Notes: generated by a model not told the origin, from the sequence alone. 64,000 bases of DNA from Arthrobacter bambusae (GCF_022606295.1 NZ_JAHHZS010000002.1:184423-248422); one strand, 5' to 3'. Shown: positions 41,211 through 49,642, numbered from the stretch's first letter. A program made the numbers and translations.

Positions 41211-41629
41211 TGTCCGACGAATTCCGCAAGAACCTGATGGGCCCGGAGCCTACGCTCCTGCCTGCAGAGACCGAGATCTACCAGCACCTTGCCTTGGGGC
41301 AGGAAGCACTGGACCTCGTGGCCAAGTACCCCACGTCTTCATTGCTGTGGGCGATCCTGGCCGAGGAAGCCTGGGCTGAGGGCCGGACCATCGATTCCTA
41401 TGCGTATTCCCGCGTGGGTTACCATCGTGGACTGGATTCGCTGCGCCGCAACGGTTGGCGCGGCGTCGGACCCATCCCGTGGGAGCACGAGCCCAACAGG
41501 GGATTCCTGCGCGCTCTGTACTCCCTCGGCCGGGCATCCGCCGCCATCGGCGAAGCTGAGGAGCCGGAGCGGATCGAGAAGTTCCTGAACGACTCCGATC
41601 CCGCCGCGAAGGCAGCGATCGAAGGCTAG
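41210..41629 (+). CDS. DUF3151 protein coupled to fba
   Basis: 139 residues, cytoplasmic. The domain is recognisable by MGPEPTLLPAETE, YPTSSLLWAILAEEAW, IDSYAYSRVGYHRGLDSLRR and GWRGVGPIPWEHEPNRGFLR. DUF3151 genes often follow class II aldolase in actinobacteria; no function has been assigned that I know of. The ATG overlaps the fba stop (TAATG), so translation is coupled and the two products are made together, hinting at a link with glycolytic flux or aldolase stability. A long GC hairpin follows at 41648. Confidence 0.9.
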   Translation: MSDEFRKNLMGPEPTLLPAETEIYQHLALGQEALDLVAKYPTSSLLWAILAEEAWAEGRTIDSYAYSRVGYHRGLDSLRRNGWRGVGPIPWEHEPNRGFLRALYSLGRASAAIGEAEEPERIEKFLNDSDPAAKAAIEG

Positions 41630-41647
41630 GACAACTGTCTTAAACGC

Positions 41648-41688
41648 CGACGGCGGCCGCTCACCTTTGAGGTGGGCGGCCGCCGTCG
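41648..41688 (+). terminator. Hairpin ending the fba-DUF3151 unit
   Basis: 13-bp arms CGACGGCGGCCGC / GCGGCCGCCGTCG, 18 bases after the stop; the loop region holds a TCACC/GGTG mini-stem. No T-run follows; the family B palindrome B2 begins 8 bases further on. Confidence 0.65.
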
Positions 41689-41696
41689 CGCTTCCC

Positions 41697-41766
41697 CGCC
41701 CAACTGACTCGCAATTAATGCCGTTATGAGCCGTCAAAACGACAACAAATGCTAGTTAGTTGGGCG
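41697..41766. repeat. Intergenic palindrome, family B, copy B2
   Basis: 70-bp inverted repeat in a convergent gap. Outer arms are CGCCCAACTGACTCGCA and TAGTTAGTTGGGCG; the right inner part is TCAAAACGACAACAAATGC. It is more decayed than B3 (44358): the left arm has AATTAATGCC where B3 has ATTTGTTGTC. Confidence 0.85.
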
Positions 41767-41770
41767 AGGG

Positions 41771-42403
41771 CTAGGAGACGGGGGTGAGGCCGGTCCGGGC
41801 CATGGCCTCGGCGTAGGCGCCGTGGATGAGGTCCAGGTACTCCTGTTGGCGCGTGGGGGAGCCAGCGAAGGAGCGTCCACCCAGCGAGCGGACCTTGAAC
41901 GTCTTGAAGCCGCGGCGGTGGATGCTCTGCGGTGCGGCCTTCATGAGCTGGTCTGCCAAACGATGGGCTTCATTGCCATGGGCTACCAGCACTGAGGTGC
42001 GCGGCACGATCGCCAGGAGACGCAGGAGCGGCTTGAGGCCTTCGGTGATGTTGGCGGGAGTCAGCTTGCCCGGTTCGCCGTCGGGCTCGATCCACGGGTA
42101 GACGTTCCACGGCATCATGAGTTCCGGGCGCAGCCCCAATTGCCACTGCATACCCACCATGCGGGTGGTGGCATCTGCGTCACCCGGGGCGATGAAGCCT
42201 GAACCCTCGGTGCTGCGGGTGTTGGAGAAAAGGCTGATGATACGGCACTCGTCAACACTGTGGGCGGGGTCTACGTAGAGGACTTCGCTGCCCGGCTTCT
42301 GTTCTTTGAGGGAATCGCAAAGCCCCGTGACCTCGGCGATGTGGGGTTCGAAACGTCGGTTCCAGAGCTGCTCTTCGCGTGTTTCAGTCGCCAGGTCTTG
42401 CAT
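41771..42403 (-). CDS. Uracil-DNA glycosylase superfamily-like protein
   Basis: 210 residues, soluble. The order of elements fits the UDG fold: VLYVDPAHSVDECRIISLFS at the first core strand, a GSGFIAPGDADATTRMV segment, MMPWNVYPWIEPDGE where glycosylases have the W-N-x-x-P-W element, and SVLVAHGNEAHRLAD where the family has a catalytic/DNA-contact histidine. It lacks the classical GQDPYH and HPSPLS motifs, so activity may differ. It converges with DUF3151 and has AGGAGA about 14 bases before its ATG. I am moderately sure of the superfamily and unsure of the substrate. Confidence 0.6.
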   Translation of the reverse strand: MQDLATETREEQLWNRRFEPHIAEVTGLCDSLKEQKPGSEVLYVDPAHSVDECRIISLFSNTRSTEGSGFIAPGDADATTRMVGMQWQLGLRPELMMPWNVYPWIEPDGEPGKLTPANITEGLKPLLRLLAIVPRTSVLVAHGNEAHRLADQLMKAAPQSIHRRGFKTFKVRSLGGRSFAGSPTRQQEYLDLIHGAYAEAMARTGLTPVS

Positions 42404-42583
42404 ATGGGCTTGGGTCTCCTACGTGTAGCGAGGCGCACTTGTCCGGCCGGGAGCGGTTTGCCGCGACCGGTCGGATTGGGTGCAGTGTTGGGGGCTGGTT
42501 AACTCTACCGGAACCGCGGTGGGCTGTGGGGTGAATCGGGACTTCTGTGGTGGGACTCTCGACGGCGCAAGTGCGTTAACGGC

Positions 42584-42620
42584 AACGGCACCGTCCCGAT
42601 GGATGCGGAACGGTGCCGTT
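42584..42620. terminator. Hairpin after the phospholipase C-like gene
   Basis: 11-bp perfect arms AACGGCACCGT / ACGGTGCCGTT, starting 14 bases downstream of the stop at 42634 (minus strand). Loop of 15 bases; no T-run on the minus strand. Confidence 0.6.
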
Positions 42621-42633
42621 TGGGAAGCGCCTG

Positions 42634-44325
42634 TTACTGCTTGTTCTCGTTCTGGTCGTCGCTTTCCTTGGTCCGGGAAACCACGGTGCCGTTCGATTCG
42701 TTGAGGATGAGCTTCACGTCCCGGCCGTTGTCGAAGTTGAACATCGCGTTGATGGAACCGGCCTTGGCGTCCGCCGAGGAATCGCCGATCTGGCCGGTGT
42801 GCCAGTTGTCCTCGATGAAGCGAAGGATGGATGACTGGTCCGTCTGGGTGTGGTCCACGAAGTTCTTCTTCGCGAAGGGCGAGATCACCACGAGCGGCTG
42901 GCGGGGGCCGGGGCCGCAACGGTCGGCATAGCCTCCGGCCATCGGGACACCCTTGTTGTAGGCGTTGAGGCACCATGCGGCGTCGTCAGTGGTGTTGGAG
43001 GAGTTCTTCACGCCGGCCGCGACGTGGTCGTACCAGCCATCCGAGTCATCGTAGGCGAGGACGACTGCGGTGCTTTCCCAGTTCTTCGAGTTCTGGATGG
43101 CGTTCACCTGCTGCGTGATGAACTTCTGCTCGTCGAGTGGATCGGAGTAGCCGGCGTGGCCGTCCTGGAAGCTTCCCGCCTTCAGGAACGAGACGGCAGG
43201 CATGTTGTCCGAGTTGACCACCTTGGCGAAGTCCGAGGTGTCGTACTGGTGGTTGGCCTGGCCGTTGTGCCCGATCTCGTCCACGCTCGCCGGGGCAAGG
43301 TGGTGCGGGTTGGACGTTGACTTGTAGTACTGGAACGGCTGGTGGTGCGGGCTGTAGTCCGTGACCGTCGCGCCTGAAACGTTGGTGTGGGTGCTCATGC
43401 AGGCTGCCGGCGTGGTGTCCGTTGCCGCCGTCGTCGGGGCAAAGCCGCCCTGGAACCAGCCCCAGCTGACTCCCTTGTCGTTGAGGAGATCGCCGATGTT
43501 CTTGCCCTGCATGCCCGCAAGGTTGTTCTTGCTCGCGTGGCTCTTGTTGGAGCAGTCGTCGTACACCGGATCCGGGTCTTCCGTCATGGTGCCGACGCCG
43601 TTGGCGTCGGGGAATTTGACGGTGTAATCGCTGCTAGCGGGCTTGACCGGCTGACCGGCGGCGGTGAATTCCGTGACGCCGTGGGTCTGGCCGGACACCA
43701 GGTTGAGCGCGCCGGGGCTGGACGGTCCGAAGCCGGTGCTGAAGTGCGAGTCGCTCATGGCGAAGTTCTGGGCGTAGTTCCAGATTCCGGTCACGGTGTT
43801 GCCGTCGTAGTAGTCAGTGGTGAGCCCGGGACGGCCGAACTGGCCACCCGAACAGGTATCCATGCTGGTGTTCTCGACGAACTTGTTCATCAGGCCGCCG
43901 TTGTAGGCCTTCTGTTCCGCGGTGTATTCGTGGTCCTGGTCGCAGGTGATGGCCTGGCTCGGCGTCAGGCGTTGTGGCTGGACCGCGTTGGGATTGTTGG
44001 GTGCCAACAGATTGTCGTGGGCGAGGGTGGCGATGTTCTTCGGCGTGTTCTTGGCCGCCGTGAACGCGGGGGCCGCTGCGCCGGTACCCTGCTGGGTTTC
44101 GCCGGGGATGTTGGCCGCTTGCGGATACGTCGCGAAGTAGTGGTCGAAGGAAACATTCTCGCCGAAAATTACAACGACGTGCTTGATGGGTGTCGCCGTT
44201 CCCTTTTGGTCGTTGTTGGCCGAAGCCGGCGCCATGCCGAACCCGATCAGGCCGGCGGCGATCGTGGACGCGGCGAGTGCGCTCACTCCTGCTGTTGAGA
44301 GGAGGCGCCTGTTGCGAAAGTTCAT
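42634..44325 (-). CDS. Secreted phospholipase C-like phosphoesterase
   Basis: 563 residues. Signal peptide MNFRNRRLLS then a long hydrophobic stretch, cleaved about residue 36 (PASA-NN). The phosphoesterase domain begins VVVIFGENVSFDHYFATYP (E56, N57, the family's ENxSFDHYF motif) and continues with GFGPSSPGALNLVSGQTHG, STHTNVSG, AYDDSDGWYDHV and GYADRCGPGPRQPLVVISPF, all typical of bacterial non-specific phospholipase C/acid phosphatases. It probably releases phosphate or head groups outside the cell. ATG 44325 with AAGGGAAG upstream. A family B palindrome lies 33 bases upstream of the start, possibly in the promoter region. Confidence 0.88.
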   Translation of the reverse strand: MNFRNRRLLSTAGVSALAASTIAAGLIGFGMAPASANNDQKGTATPIKHVVVIFGENVSFDHYFATYPQAANIPGETQQGTGAAAPAFTAAKNTPKNIATLAHDNLLAPNNPNAVQPQRLTPSQAITCDQDHEYTAEQKAYNGGLMNKFVENTSMDTCSGGQFGRPGLTTDYYDGNTVTGIWNYAQNFAMSDSHFSTGFGPSSPGALNLVSGQTHGVTEFTAAGQPVKPASSDYTVKFPDANGVGTMTEDPDPVYDDCSNKSHASKNNLAGMQGKNIGDLLNDKGVSWGWFQGGFAPTTAATDTTPAACMSTHTNVSGATVTDYSPHHQPFQYYKSTSNPHHLAPASVDEIGHNGQANHQYDTSDFAKVVNSDNMPAVSFLKAGSFQDGHAGYSDPLDEQKFITQQVNAIQNSKNWESTAVVLAYDDSDGWYDHVAAGVKNSSNTTDDAAWCLNAYNKGVPMAGGYADRCGPGPRQPLVVISPFAKKNFVDHTQTDQSSILRFIEDNWHTGQIGDSSADAKAGSINAMFNFDNGRDVKLILNESNGTVVSRTKESDDQNENKQ

Positions 44326-44770
44326 GGACTTCCCTTCAGAGTCACGGGCAGTGCCCGCCCAACTGACTCGCATTTGTTGTCGTTTAGAAGGCTCATAACG
44401 ACAACAAATGCGAGTCAGTTGGGGTGTGCTGGGGGTGAGGATTCACAAAGAATGTAGCCGGTTGCTCGGGGCCCGGAGGTCGATTTGGGAGCTCAATACC
44501 GACTGTTTGGGAAGAGTTCACATTCTGCTCACGGGGAACTTCAAGGGTGCCCTCCCTCCTTTCATGTCGCCGTTCGGCCATGTGACAAGAGGTCCAAGAG
44601 CGGCATCGGCTAAACTTGGCTGGTAAGAGCCCCGGAACTCTTGCTGATCTCGCCGGTGAACTTTTGCGGAAGTCCTCGGGCAGGGCCGAAAGATTCGGGG
44701 CGTTCTCATGTACGGCGCTGAGCCTTGGTGATCCCGCCAGGACCGGCCCGAAAGAATGGGGGAGGATCCC
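44326..44770. other. Gap between phospholipase C-like gene and purA
   Basis: 445 bases. It holds palindrome B3 (44358-44423), a probable purA -10 box TAAACT (44611-44616) and then a ~150-base leader with no open reading frame that looks real. I see no known riboswitch fold in the leader. GGGGGAGGA before the purA ATG is the only ribosome site. Confidence 0.6.
44358..44423. repeat. Intergenic palindrome, family B, copy B3
   Basis: 66-bp inverted repeat, the best preserved family B copy. Outer arm CCCAACTGACTCGCATTTGT is matched almost base for base by the far end; the centre is GTCGTTTAGAAGGCTCATAA, containing the GAAGGCTCA also seen in A1. It lies upstream of two divergent genes, so here it cannot serve as a simple terminator for either. 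Confidence 0.9.
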
Positions 44771-46060
44771 ATGCCAGCTATCGTGATCGTCGGAGCCCAG
44801 TGGGGCGACGAAGGCAAAGGCAAAGCAACCGACCTGCTCGGTGGCCGCGTTGACTACGTGGTCAAGCCCAACGGCGGCAACAACGCCGGGCACACCGTTG
44901 TGGTGGGCGGTGAGAAGTATGAGCTCAAGCTCCTTCCTGCCGGCATTCTGAGCCCCAACGCGATTCCGATCATCGGCAACGGCTGCGTGGTGAACCTTGA
45001 GGCGCTGTTCCAGGAGATCGACGGCCTGGAAGCCCGCGGCGCCGACACGTCCCGTTTGCGCGTCTCAGCCAATGCCCACCTCGTTGCGCCGTACCACCAG
45101 GTGTTGGACAAGGTCACGGAGCGCTTCCTCGGCAGCCGCGCCATCGGCACCACCGGCCGGGGCATTGGCCCGGCCTACATGGACAAGGTGGCCCGCCTGG
45201 GTATCCGCGTCCAGGATGTCTTCGACGAATCGATCCTCCGCCAGAAGGTGGAAGGCTCGCTGCGCCAAAAGAACGAGCTCCTGGTCAAGGTCTACAATCG
45301 CCGCAACGTGGTGGTGGACGAGATCGTGGAGTATTTCCTGTCCTACGCCGAACGCCTGCGGCCGCTGGTCATTGACAGCACACTTGTCCTCAACAACGCA
45401 CTGGACGAAGGCAAGGTGGTCCTCATGGAAGGCGGCCAGGCCACGTTCCTCGACGTCGACCATGGCACCTACCCGTTCGTGACGTCGTCCAACCCGACCG
45501 CCGGCGGCGCGTCCGTTGGCTCGGGCATCGGACCCACCCGCATCTCGCGTTCCATCGGCATCATCAAGGCCTACACCACCCGCGTCGGCGCCGGCCCGTT
45601 CCCCACGGAACTCTTCGACGAGATGGGCATGTACCTGCAGAAAACAGGCGGCGAGTTCGGTGTCAACACCGGCCGCCCGCGTCGCTGCGGTTGGTACGAC
45701 GCCGTCCTGGCCCGCCACGCGTCCCGCGTCAATGGCTTCACGGACTACTTCGTCACCAAGCTGGACGTCCTCACCGGCATCGAACAGATCCCGGTCTGCG
45801 TGGCCTACGACGTCGACGGCGTCCGCCACGACGAAATGCCCATGACCCAGACCGAGTTCCACCACGCAGTGCCGATCTTCGAGTACTTCGACGGCTGGAC
45901 CGAGGACATCACCGGCGCCAAGACGCTCGAAGACCTCCCCGAGAACGCCCGCCGCTACGTGCTGGCCCTTGAGAAGCTCTCGGGCACGCGTTTCTCCGCG
46001 ATCGGCGTCGGCCCGGACCGGGACCAGACGATCGTGGTGCACGACCTCATCGAGGACTAG
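44771..46060 (+). CDS. purA: Adenylosuccinate synthetase
   Basis: 429 residues. N-terminal [16 protein letters not shown] (D13 catalytic, P-loop-like), [11 protein letters not shown] with H41, then [52 protein letters not shown] and the C-terminal [20 protein letters not shown]. It makes adenylosuccinate from IMP, aspartate and GTP, the first step to AMP. ATG 44771 follows GGGGGAGGATCCC. Monocistronic, with a strong stem-loop after the stop. Assignment certain. Confidence 0.97.
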   Translation: MPAIVIVGAQWGDEGKGKATDLLGGRVDYVVKPNGGNNAGHTVVVGGEKYELKLLPAGILSPNAIPIIGNGCVVNLEALFQEIDGLEARGADTSRLRVSANAHLVAPYHQVLDKVTERFLGSRAIGTTGRGIGPAYMDKVARLGIRVQDVFDESILRQKVEGSLRQKNELLVKVYNRRNVVVDEIVEYFLSYAERLRPLVIDSTLVLNNALDEGKVVLMEGGQATFLDVDHGTYPFVTSSNPTAGGASVGSGIGPTRISRSIGIIKAYTTRVGAGPFPTELFDEMGMYLQKTGGEFGVNTGRPRRCGWYDAVLARHASRVNGFTDYFVTKLDVLTGIEQIPVCVAYDVDGVRHDEMPMTQTEFHHAVPIFEYFDGWTEDITGAKTLEDLPENARRYVLALEKLSGTRFSAIGVGPDRDQTIVVHDLIED

Positions 46061-46079
46061 TCACCAAAGCCGAATTACG

Positions 46080-46119
46080 ACGACGGCGGGCGGCCCTTTC
46101 GGGGGCGGCCCGCCGTCGT
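46080..46119 (+). terminator. Terminator after purA
   Basis: 12-bp perfect arms ACGACGGCGGGC / GCCCGCCGTCGT with an inner GGCCC/GGGGG-type stem, 19 bases after the purA stop. No long T-run. Confidence 0.7.
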
Positions 46120-46173
46120 GCGTCAGGGGCCGGACGCCCCGAAAACAGGTGCGAAAAAACTTTTGGAATCCGC

Positions 46174-46200
46174 GTAACCCTTTGAGGTGCCCCGACGATT
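46174..46200 (+). promoter_or_regulatory. Possible ECF-type promoter upstream of sigma gene
   Basis: GTAACC then 16 bases then CGATT, preceded by GGAATCC. The AAC core in the -35 and CG in the -10 are the usual features of ECF promoters, and the next gene encodes an ECF sigma factor, so autoregulation is a reasonable guess. Not proven by sequence alone. Confidence 0.35.
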
Positions 46201-46212
46201 ACCTCTTTGAAA

Positions 46213-46258
46213 GGCCGAGCTGAAATTTGTCCCCCATCATGTTTCAGCTCGGCCCTTT
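46213..46258 (+). terminator. Terminator-like hairpin in the sigma-gene leader
   Basis: 13-bp perfect arms GGCCGAGCTGAAA / TTTCAGCTCGGCC with a loop of 16 bases followed by CTTTTC. It ends no annotated gene and lies ~10 bases after the expected start of the candidate ECF promoter, so it may be an attenuator or the end of a short RNA. Confidence 0.75.
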
Positions 46259-46451
46259 TCATGTCTGAAGGGGTTTCGTGGATGTGCAGAAAGTCCGGGA
46301 GAGGCACGCCCCCGGAACCGAAAGTTGGTCCTTGGGCGTAGCGGGAGCAACGGTTAAGCTAGGTGAGGTTGCCCGGCCCTGCCGCGCATGGGCGGCACCG
46401 AGGATCTCTCGTGGATCCGGACATTCGCTCCCCAACGAAAGCCACGCTTCA

Positions 46452-47006
46452 GTGACCGACGCCTTGACCGATGCAGCATTGCTGGCCCTTCGCGGCCAGG
46501 AAGCTGAACTGTTCAGCGCCGTCTACCAGGCCTTTGCCGGCCAGGTGCTCGGCTACCTGACGGCGAAAGGCGTCTCGGATCCCGAAGCTGTCACACAGGA
46601 CGTTTTTCTTGCCGTCCTGCCGCGCGTCGAGACGATCACGGGCGGCGTCGGCGGTCTGCGGACGTTCGTGTTCTCGGTGGCCCATGCCCGGATGGTGGAC
46701 GACCATCGCCGGCAAAGCAGGGCGCCGGAACATCACGAGTTCGAACCTGAACGTGACACGCGCCAGTCGAGTTCGGCGGAAGCCGAAGCGATGAACCGCG
46801 TGGCGCCCGGGGAAGTCATGGCGCTGCTGGACGTTCTTCGGGAAGATCAGCGGGAAGTCCTGGCGCTCCGTATCGTTGCCGGTCTGACCGTGGACCAAGC
46901 AGCCGAAATCATGGGGAAAAGCCAAGGCGCAGTCAAGCAGCTGCAGCGCCGGGCATTGAATGCACTCCGCGAGCACTCGGTAGTAAAGGAATACGTGGCA
47001 CCATGA
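46452..47006 (+). CDS. ECF-type RNA polymerase sigma factor
   Basis: 184 residues. Region 2: YQAFAGQVLGYLTAKGVSD, then AVTQDVFLAVLPRVETITGG and LRTFVFSVAHARMVDDHRR (-10 recognition). Region 4: LREDQREVLALRIVAGLTVD and QAAEIMGKSQGAVKQLQRR, a clear helix-turn-helix for -35. The linker between them is acidic and Ser-rich. GTG 46452 is chosen because translation from the upstream GTG 46278 gives an implausible, arginine-rich lead. The stop overlaps the next gene, which encodes a one-helix membrane protein likely to control it. Confidence 0.88.
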   Translation: MTDALTDAALLALRGQEAELFSAVYQAFAGQVLGYLTAKGVSDPEAVTQDVFLAVLPRVETITGGVGGLRTFVFSVAHARMVDDHRRQSRAPEHHEFEPERDTRQSSSAEAEAMNRVAPGEVMALLDVLREDQREVLALRIVAGLTVDQAAEIMGKSQGAVKQLQRRALNALREHSVVKEYVAP

Positions 47007-47833
47007 TGCGTTGGGATTGCAAGGACATTGACCGCGACGCGGTCATCCTCGAGCTCATGCTTGAGGCCGACCTCGCGGACGCCCCGGAACTCGCGGATTC
47101 CTTGAAGGCGCTGGAATCGTTTGCGTCAATGCCCGCGCCGGCTCCCGGTCCGGCACTCGCGGCATTGTTGGCTGGCTCGACGCCGGGTGACGGCTCCGCC
47201 ACGACCGCCCGTGACTCGGCAAACGCCCTTCCCCTCGACGAGCTCGCCAAGCGTCGTCAATTAAGCAAGCATCGCCCCGCCGTCATTGGTGCCGCCGTCC
47301 TGACCGCCATGGGACTGGGTGTTGGTGGCGTTGCGGCCGCGAGCGGCGGATTCAGCAAGGGGACCCCCGAATTCATGCAGACTCTGATCTCCGGCTGGGC
47401 ACCCGCTTGGACCACTGCACCGCCGTCGCTAGTACCTCCAGCCCCCGCCCAGGATTCCCCGAAGGTCATGACGAACCCGGCTCCCGTTGACCTGCCGCGG
47501 TCAGCGCCCCCTGTGGCAGGCCCATCGGCTGATCCCGTGGCGCCCGCCCCGGCCAGCACCGAGGAAGCGGCGCACCAGCCGGTAGCGCCGGTGGCCGTTC
47601 CGGCGCCGGCAAGCCAAACAAGCCAGGAGCAGTCGGAAGCGCCGAAGCACGGCGGACCCAAGAACGACCCGCAGGGAATCCTTCCGCAACCCAAAACCGC
47701 CATCCCCTCCGCTCCCACAGCGAAGGACCTCCAAAACGGGGTGCAGCAAGCAGTTGAGAATGCCCAGGATGACGTGTCCGTGAAGCCTGCCGGGACTTCG
47801 TTGCGCTGGCTGCTCGGACTCCTGTCCCGCTAG
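47003..47833 (+). CDS. Putative membrane anti-sigma protein
   Basis: 276 residues. Cytoplasmic N-terminus of ~90 residues (WDCKDIDRDAVILELMLEAD, then ALESFASMPAPAPG), one membrane helix near 93-111 (PAVIGAAVLTAMGLGVGGVA), and a long Pro/Ala-rich extracytoplasmic part (SADPVAPAPAST and similar) ending in LRWLLGLLSR. The ATG overlaps the sigma stop, the common arrangement for an anti-sigma factor. It lacks the HxxxCxxC zinc motif of the ZAS family, so if it is an anti-sigma it is of another type. The proline-rich tail could reach into the cell wall. Confidence 0.7.
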   Translation: MMRWDCKDIDRDAVILELMLEADLADAPELADSLKALESFASMPAPAPGPALAALLAGSTPGDGSATTARDSANALPLDELAKRRQLSKHRPAVIGAAVLTAMGLGVGGVAAASGGFSKGTPEFMQTLISGWAPAWTTAPPSLVPPAPAQDSPKVMTNPAPVDLPRSAPPVAGPSADPVAPAPASTEEAAHQPVAPVAVPAPASQTSQEQSEAPKHGGPKNDPQGILPQPKTAIPSAPTAKDLQNGVQQAVENAQDDVSVKPAGTSLRWLLGLLSR

Positions 47834-47845
47834 TAGGCTGGAGCT

Positions 47846-48271
47846 ATGACACACGTCAACGATCCGGCAGTCATTGACCGGCTGATGCGAACAAAGGGCC
47901 GCTGGGCCATCGTGGGACTCAGCACGAATGAGTGGCGCTCGGCCTTCGAAGTGGCTCTCTACGTTCGCGACACGATTGGCATGGAGATCATCCCGATCAA
48001 CCAGAAGGGCGAAGACGTCCATGGCGAGACCGGCTACAAGTTCCTCGCCGACGTGCCCCTCGAGAAGCAGCCCATCGACGTGGTCGACTGCTTTGTGAAC
48101 TCCTCGCGCGTTGGCGCGGTAGTGGACGAAGCGATTGCCGTGGGGGCGAAAGCCGTGTGGCTCCAGCTCGGAGTAATTGACGAGGATGCAGCGGAGCGGG
48201 CCAAAGCTGCCGGCTTGGACGTCGTCATGAATGCCTGCCCGGCGCAGGTGGGCTGGCGGAGCGGCATCTAG
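47846..48271 (+). CDS. CoA-binding (YccU-like) protein
   Basis: 141 residues, Rossmann-type CoA-binding domain. WAIVGLSTNEWRSAFEVALY is the nucleotide loop, with IIPINQKGEDVHGETGYKFL, DVVDCFVNSSRVGAVVDEA and AVWLQLGVIDEDAAERAKAA, ending MNACPAQVGW. It probably binds CoA or a related nucleotide as a sensor; no catalysis is established for such proteins. ATG 47846 lies 6 bases after a TAGGCT box without a ribosome site, so it may be leaderless. Starts 12 bases after the anti-sigma stop, yet with its own promoter. Confidence 0.9.
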   Translation: MTHVNDPAVIDRLMRTKGRWAIVGLSTNEWRSAFEVALYVRDTIGMEIIPINQKGEDVHGETGYKFLADVPLEKQPIDVVDCFVNSSRVGAVVDEAIAVGAKAVWLQLGVIDEDAAERAKAAGLDVVMNACPAQVGWRSGI

Positions 48272-48354
48272 CCTCAGCCAACGGCGTCACTTTCCGTTAA
48301 CCGTCCGCTGGTATGTTTCGGGGGCCATCCCCCTTTCGAGACCAGGAAATCGCC

Positions 48355-49197
48355 ATGTGTGACGACTACCCCTCCACCGCGAGCCGACGCACCGCGCTCG
48401 GTTTCCTCGGGGCTTCCCTCGTGGCCGGTCTCGGGGCATGCGCTGCCCCCGGAAGTCCGTCCGCAGAAGGCCCGACGGCGGCCCCTGGCACGGCGGTCCC
48501 CCCGCCGTCGTTGTCCTCAAGCCCGGCGATGAGTCCCACGCCAAGTCCTGCCGGTCCGGGTCGGCTCCGGAACCCTTTCGTCCCTGACTTCACGTTGCCG
48601 CCCATCCAAGGCGGACTGGCTCCGGTGATCACCAAGATCCCCACCAAACATCCCGTGGTGTTCCTCACGATCGACGACGGGGTAGTCAAATCGCCGGAAA
48701 GCGTCCGGCTCCTCAAGGAGAGCGGCTACCCGGCCACGCTGTTCCTGACGAGCAACACCGTCCGGGACAACCCCGCATTCTTCAAGGCGTTCATGGACCA
48801 GGGGAGCCTGGTTGAAAACCACACGGTTAGCCACAACGTCAATATGACAACGCAATGGGGCTACCAGCGGCAGCTTGAGGACATTGCAGGAATGCAGGAT
48901 TTCGCGGTCCAGCAGTACGGCCGCAAGCCCACCCTGTTCAGGCCTCCCGGAGGCGCCTATTCGGCGGTCATGCGGCAGGCCGTGGCCGCAGCCGGGTTGA
49001 AGGCGATCGTTACGTGGGAGGCCAAGGCCAATGCCGGCCGTATGGACTACCAGTACGGCAATTCCCTCCGGCCAGGGGATATCGTCCTGATGCACTTCCG
49101 TCCCGAGTTCGCGGCGGACTTCGAGGCTTTCCGCTCCGCGCAAGTGGCGGCTGGCCTGGAAGTGGTGCTCCTCGAGGACTTCCTGGGCGTTGCGTGA
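48355..49197 (+). CDS. Polysaccharide deacetylase lipoprotein
   Basis: 280 residues. Twin-arginine motif SRRTALGFLGAS, then the lipobox LGAC (C29), so export is probably by Tat with a lipid anchor. Ser/Pro linker to residue ~70. NodB domain: motif 1 VFLTIDDGV with D107/D108 (the family usually has TFDDG), motif 2 ENHTVSHN with metal ligands H156 and H160, motif 3 FRPPGGAYS, and motif 5 GDIVLMHFR. It probably removes N-acetyl groups from cell-wall glycan or chito-oligomers. ATG 48355 has AGGAAA 8 bases upstream. Monocistronic. Confidence 0.9.
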   Translation: MCDDYPSTASRRTALGFLGASLVAGLGACAAPGSPSAEGPTAAPGTAVPPPSLSSSPAMSPTPSPAGPGRLRNPFVPDFTLPPIQGGLAPVITKIPTKHPVVFLTIDDGVVKSPESVRLLKESGYPATLFLTSNTVRDNPAFFKAFMDQGSLVENHTVSHNVNMTTQWGYQRQLEDIAGMQDFAVQQYGRKPTLFRPPGGAYSAVMRQAVAAAGLKAIVTWEAKANAGRMDYQYGNSLRPGDIVLMHFRPEFAADFEAFRSAQVAAGLEVVLLEDFLGVA

Positions 49198-49240
49198 GGC
49201 GGCCGGTCCGCTCGTCCTCGCATTCCGCTAGTGTCGCTAC

Positions 49241-49642
49241 ATGGACGCTGCCACACTCCGCCAAATCTGCCTGAGCTTCCCCGGGACCTACGAAGACTTC
49301 CCGTTCGGCCCTGAAACGTCGGTCTTCAAGGTCAGGTCAGCCGTGTCCGGCGGTTCCAAGCAGGAAGGCAAGATGTTCGCCGCCTCTGCGTTGGACGAGC
49401 AGAACTTGGCAGTGAGCCTCAAATGCGATCCCGCCTTGGCCGCTCAACTTCGCTCCGCCCATCCGGAAATCACCGGCGCCTGGCACATGAACAAGACGCA
49501 CTGGAATGGTGTGCGACTGGACGGCGCCCTGCCCGACTCGATGGTCCGGGACATGGTGGAGGACTCCTATGACCTGGTGGTTTCCTCACTGAGCCGGAAG
49601 CAGCAGGCGCAATTGGGCTGGGCCCGGCTCGCCAGGGACTGA
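49241..49642 (+). CDS. MmcQ/YjbR-family protein
   Basis: 133 residues with the double-wing fold typical of the family: LRQICLSFPGTYEDFPFGPE at the N-terminus (the P-G-x-x-E-x-x-P-F motif), FKVRSAVSGGSKQEGKMFAA, LAVSLKCDPALAAQLRSAHP and MNKTHWNGVRLDG. Members are small DNA-binding-like proteins without firm function. ATG lies six bases after TAGTGT with no ribosome site, so it is likely leaderless. It starts 43 bases after the deacetylase stop. Confidence 0.9.
   Translation: MDAATLRQICLSFPGTYEDFPFGPETSVFKVRSAVSGGSKQEGKMFAASALDEQNLAVSLKCDPALAAQLRSAHPEITGAWHMNKTHWNGVRLDGALPDSMVRDMVEDSYDLVVSSLSRKQQAQLGWARLARD

Larger units (their letters stand above)
46061..46451. other. Gap between purA and the ECF sigma gene
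   Basis: 391 bases with the purA terminator (46080-46119), a possible ECF-type promoter (GTAACC at 46174-46179, 16 bases, CGATT at 46196-46200), a second strong terminator-like hairpin (46213-46258) just after its expected start, and a TAAGCT box (46355-46360). A GTG at 46278 opens an in-frame extension of the sigma gene that looks non-coding in composition. Confidence 0.55.

Noticed and set aside
44617..44770. Possible riboswitch in the ~150-base purA leader
   Set aside because: No purine or other known aptamer fold could be drawn; only weak local hairpins were seen.
46278..46451. Upstream extension of the ECF sigma factor from GTG 46278
   Set aside because: Adds 58 residues with no similarity to sigma region 1 or 2. 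GAAGGGG before it is tempting, but composition and the later normal-length start argue against it.
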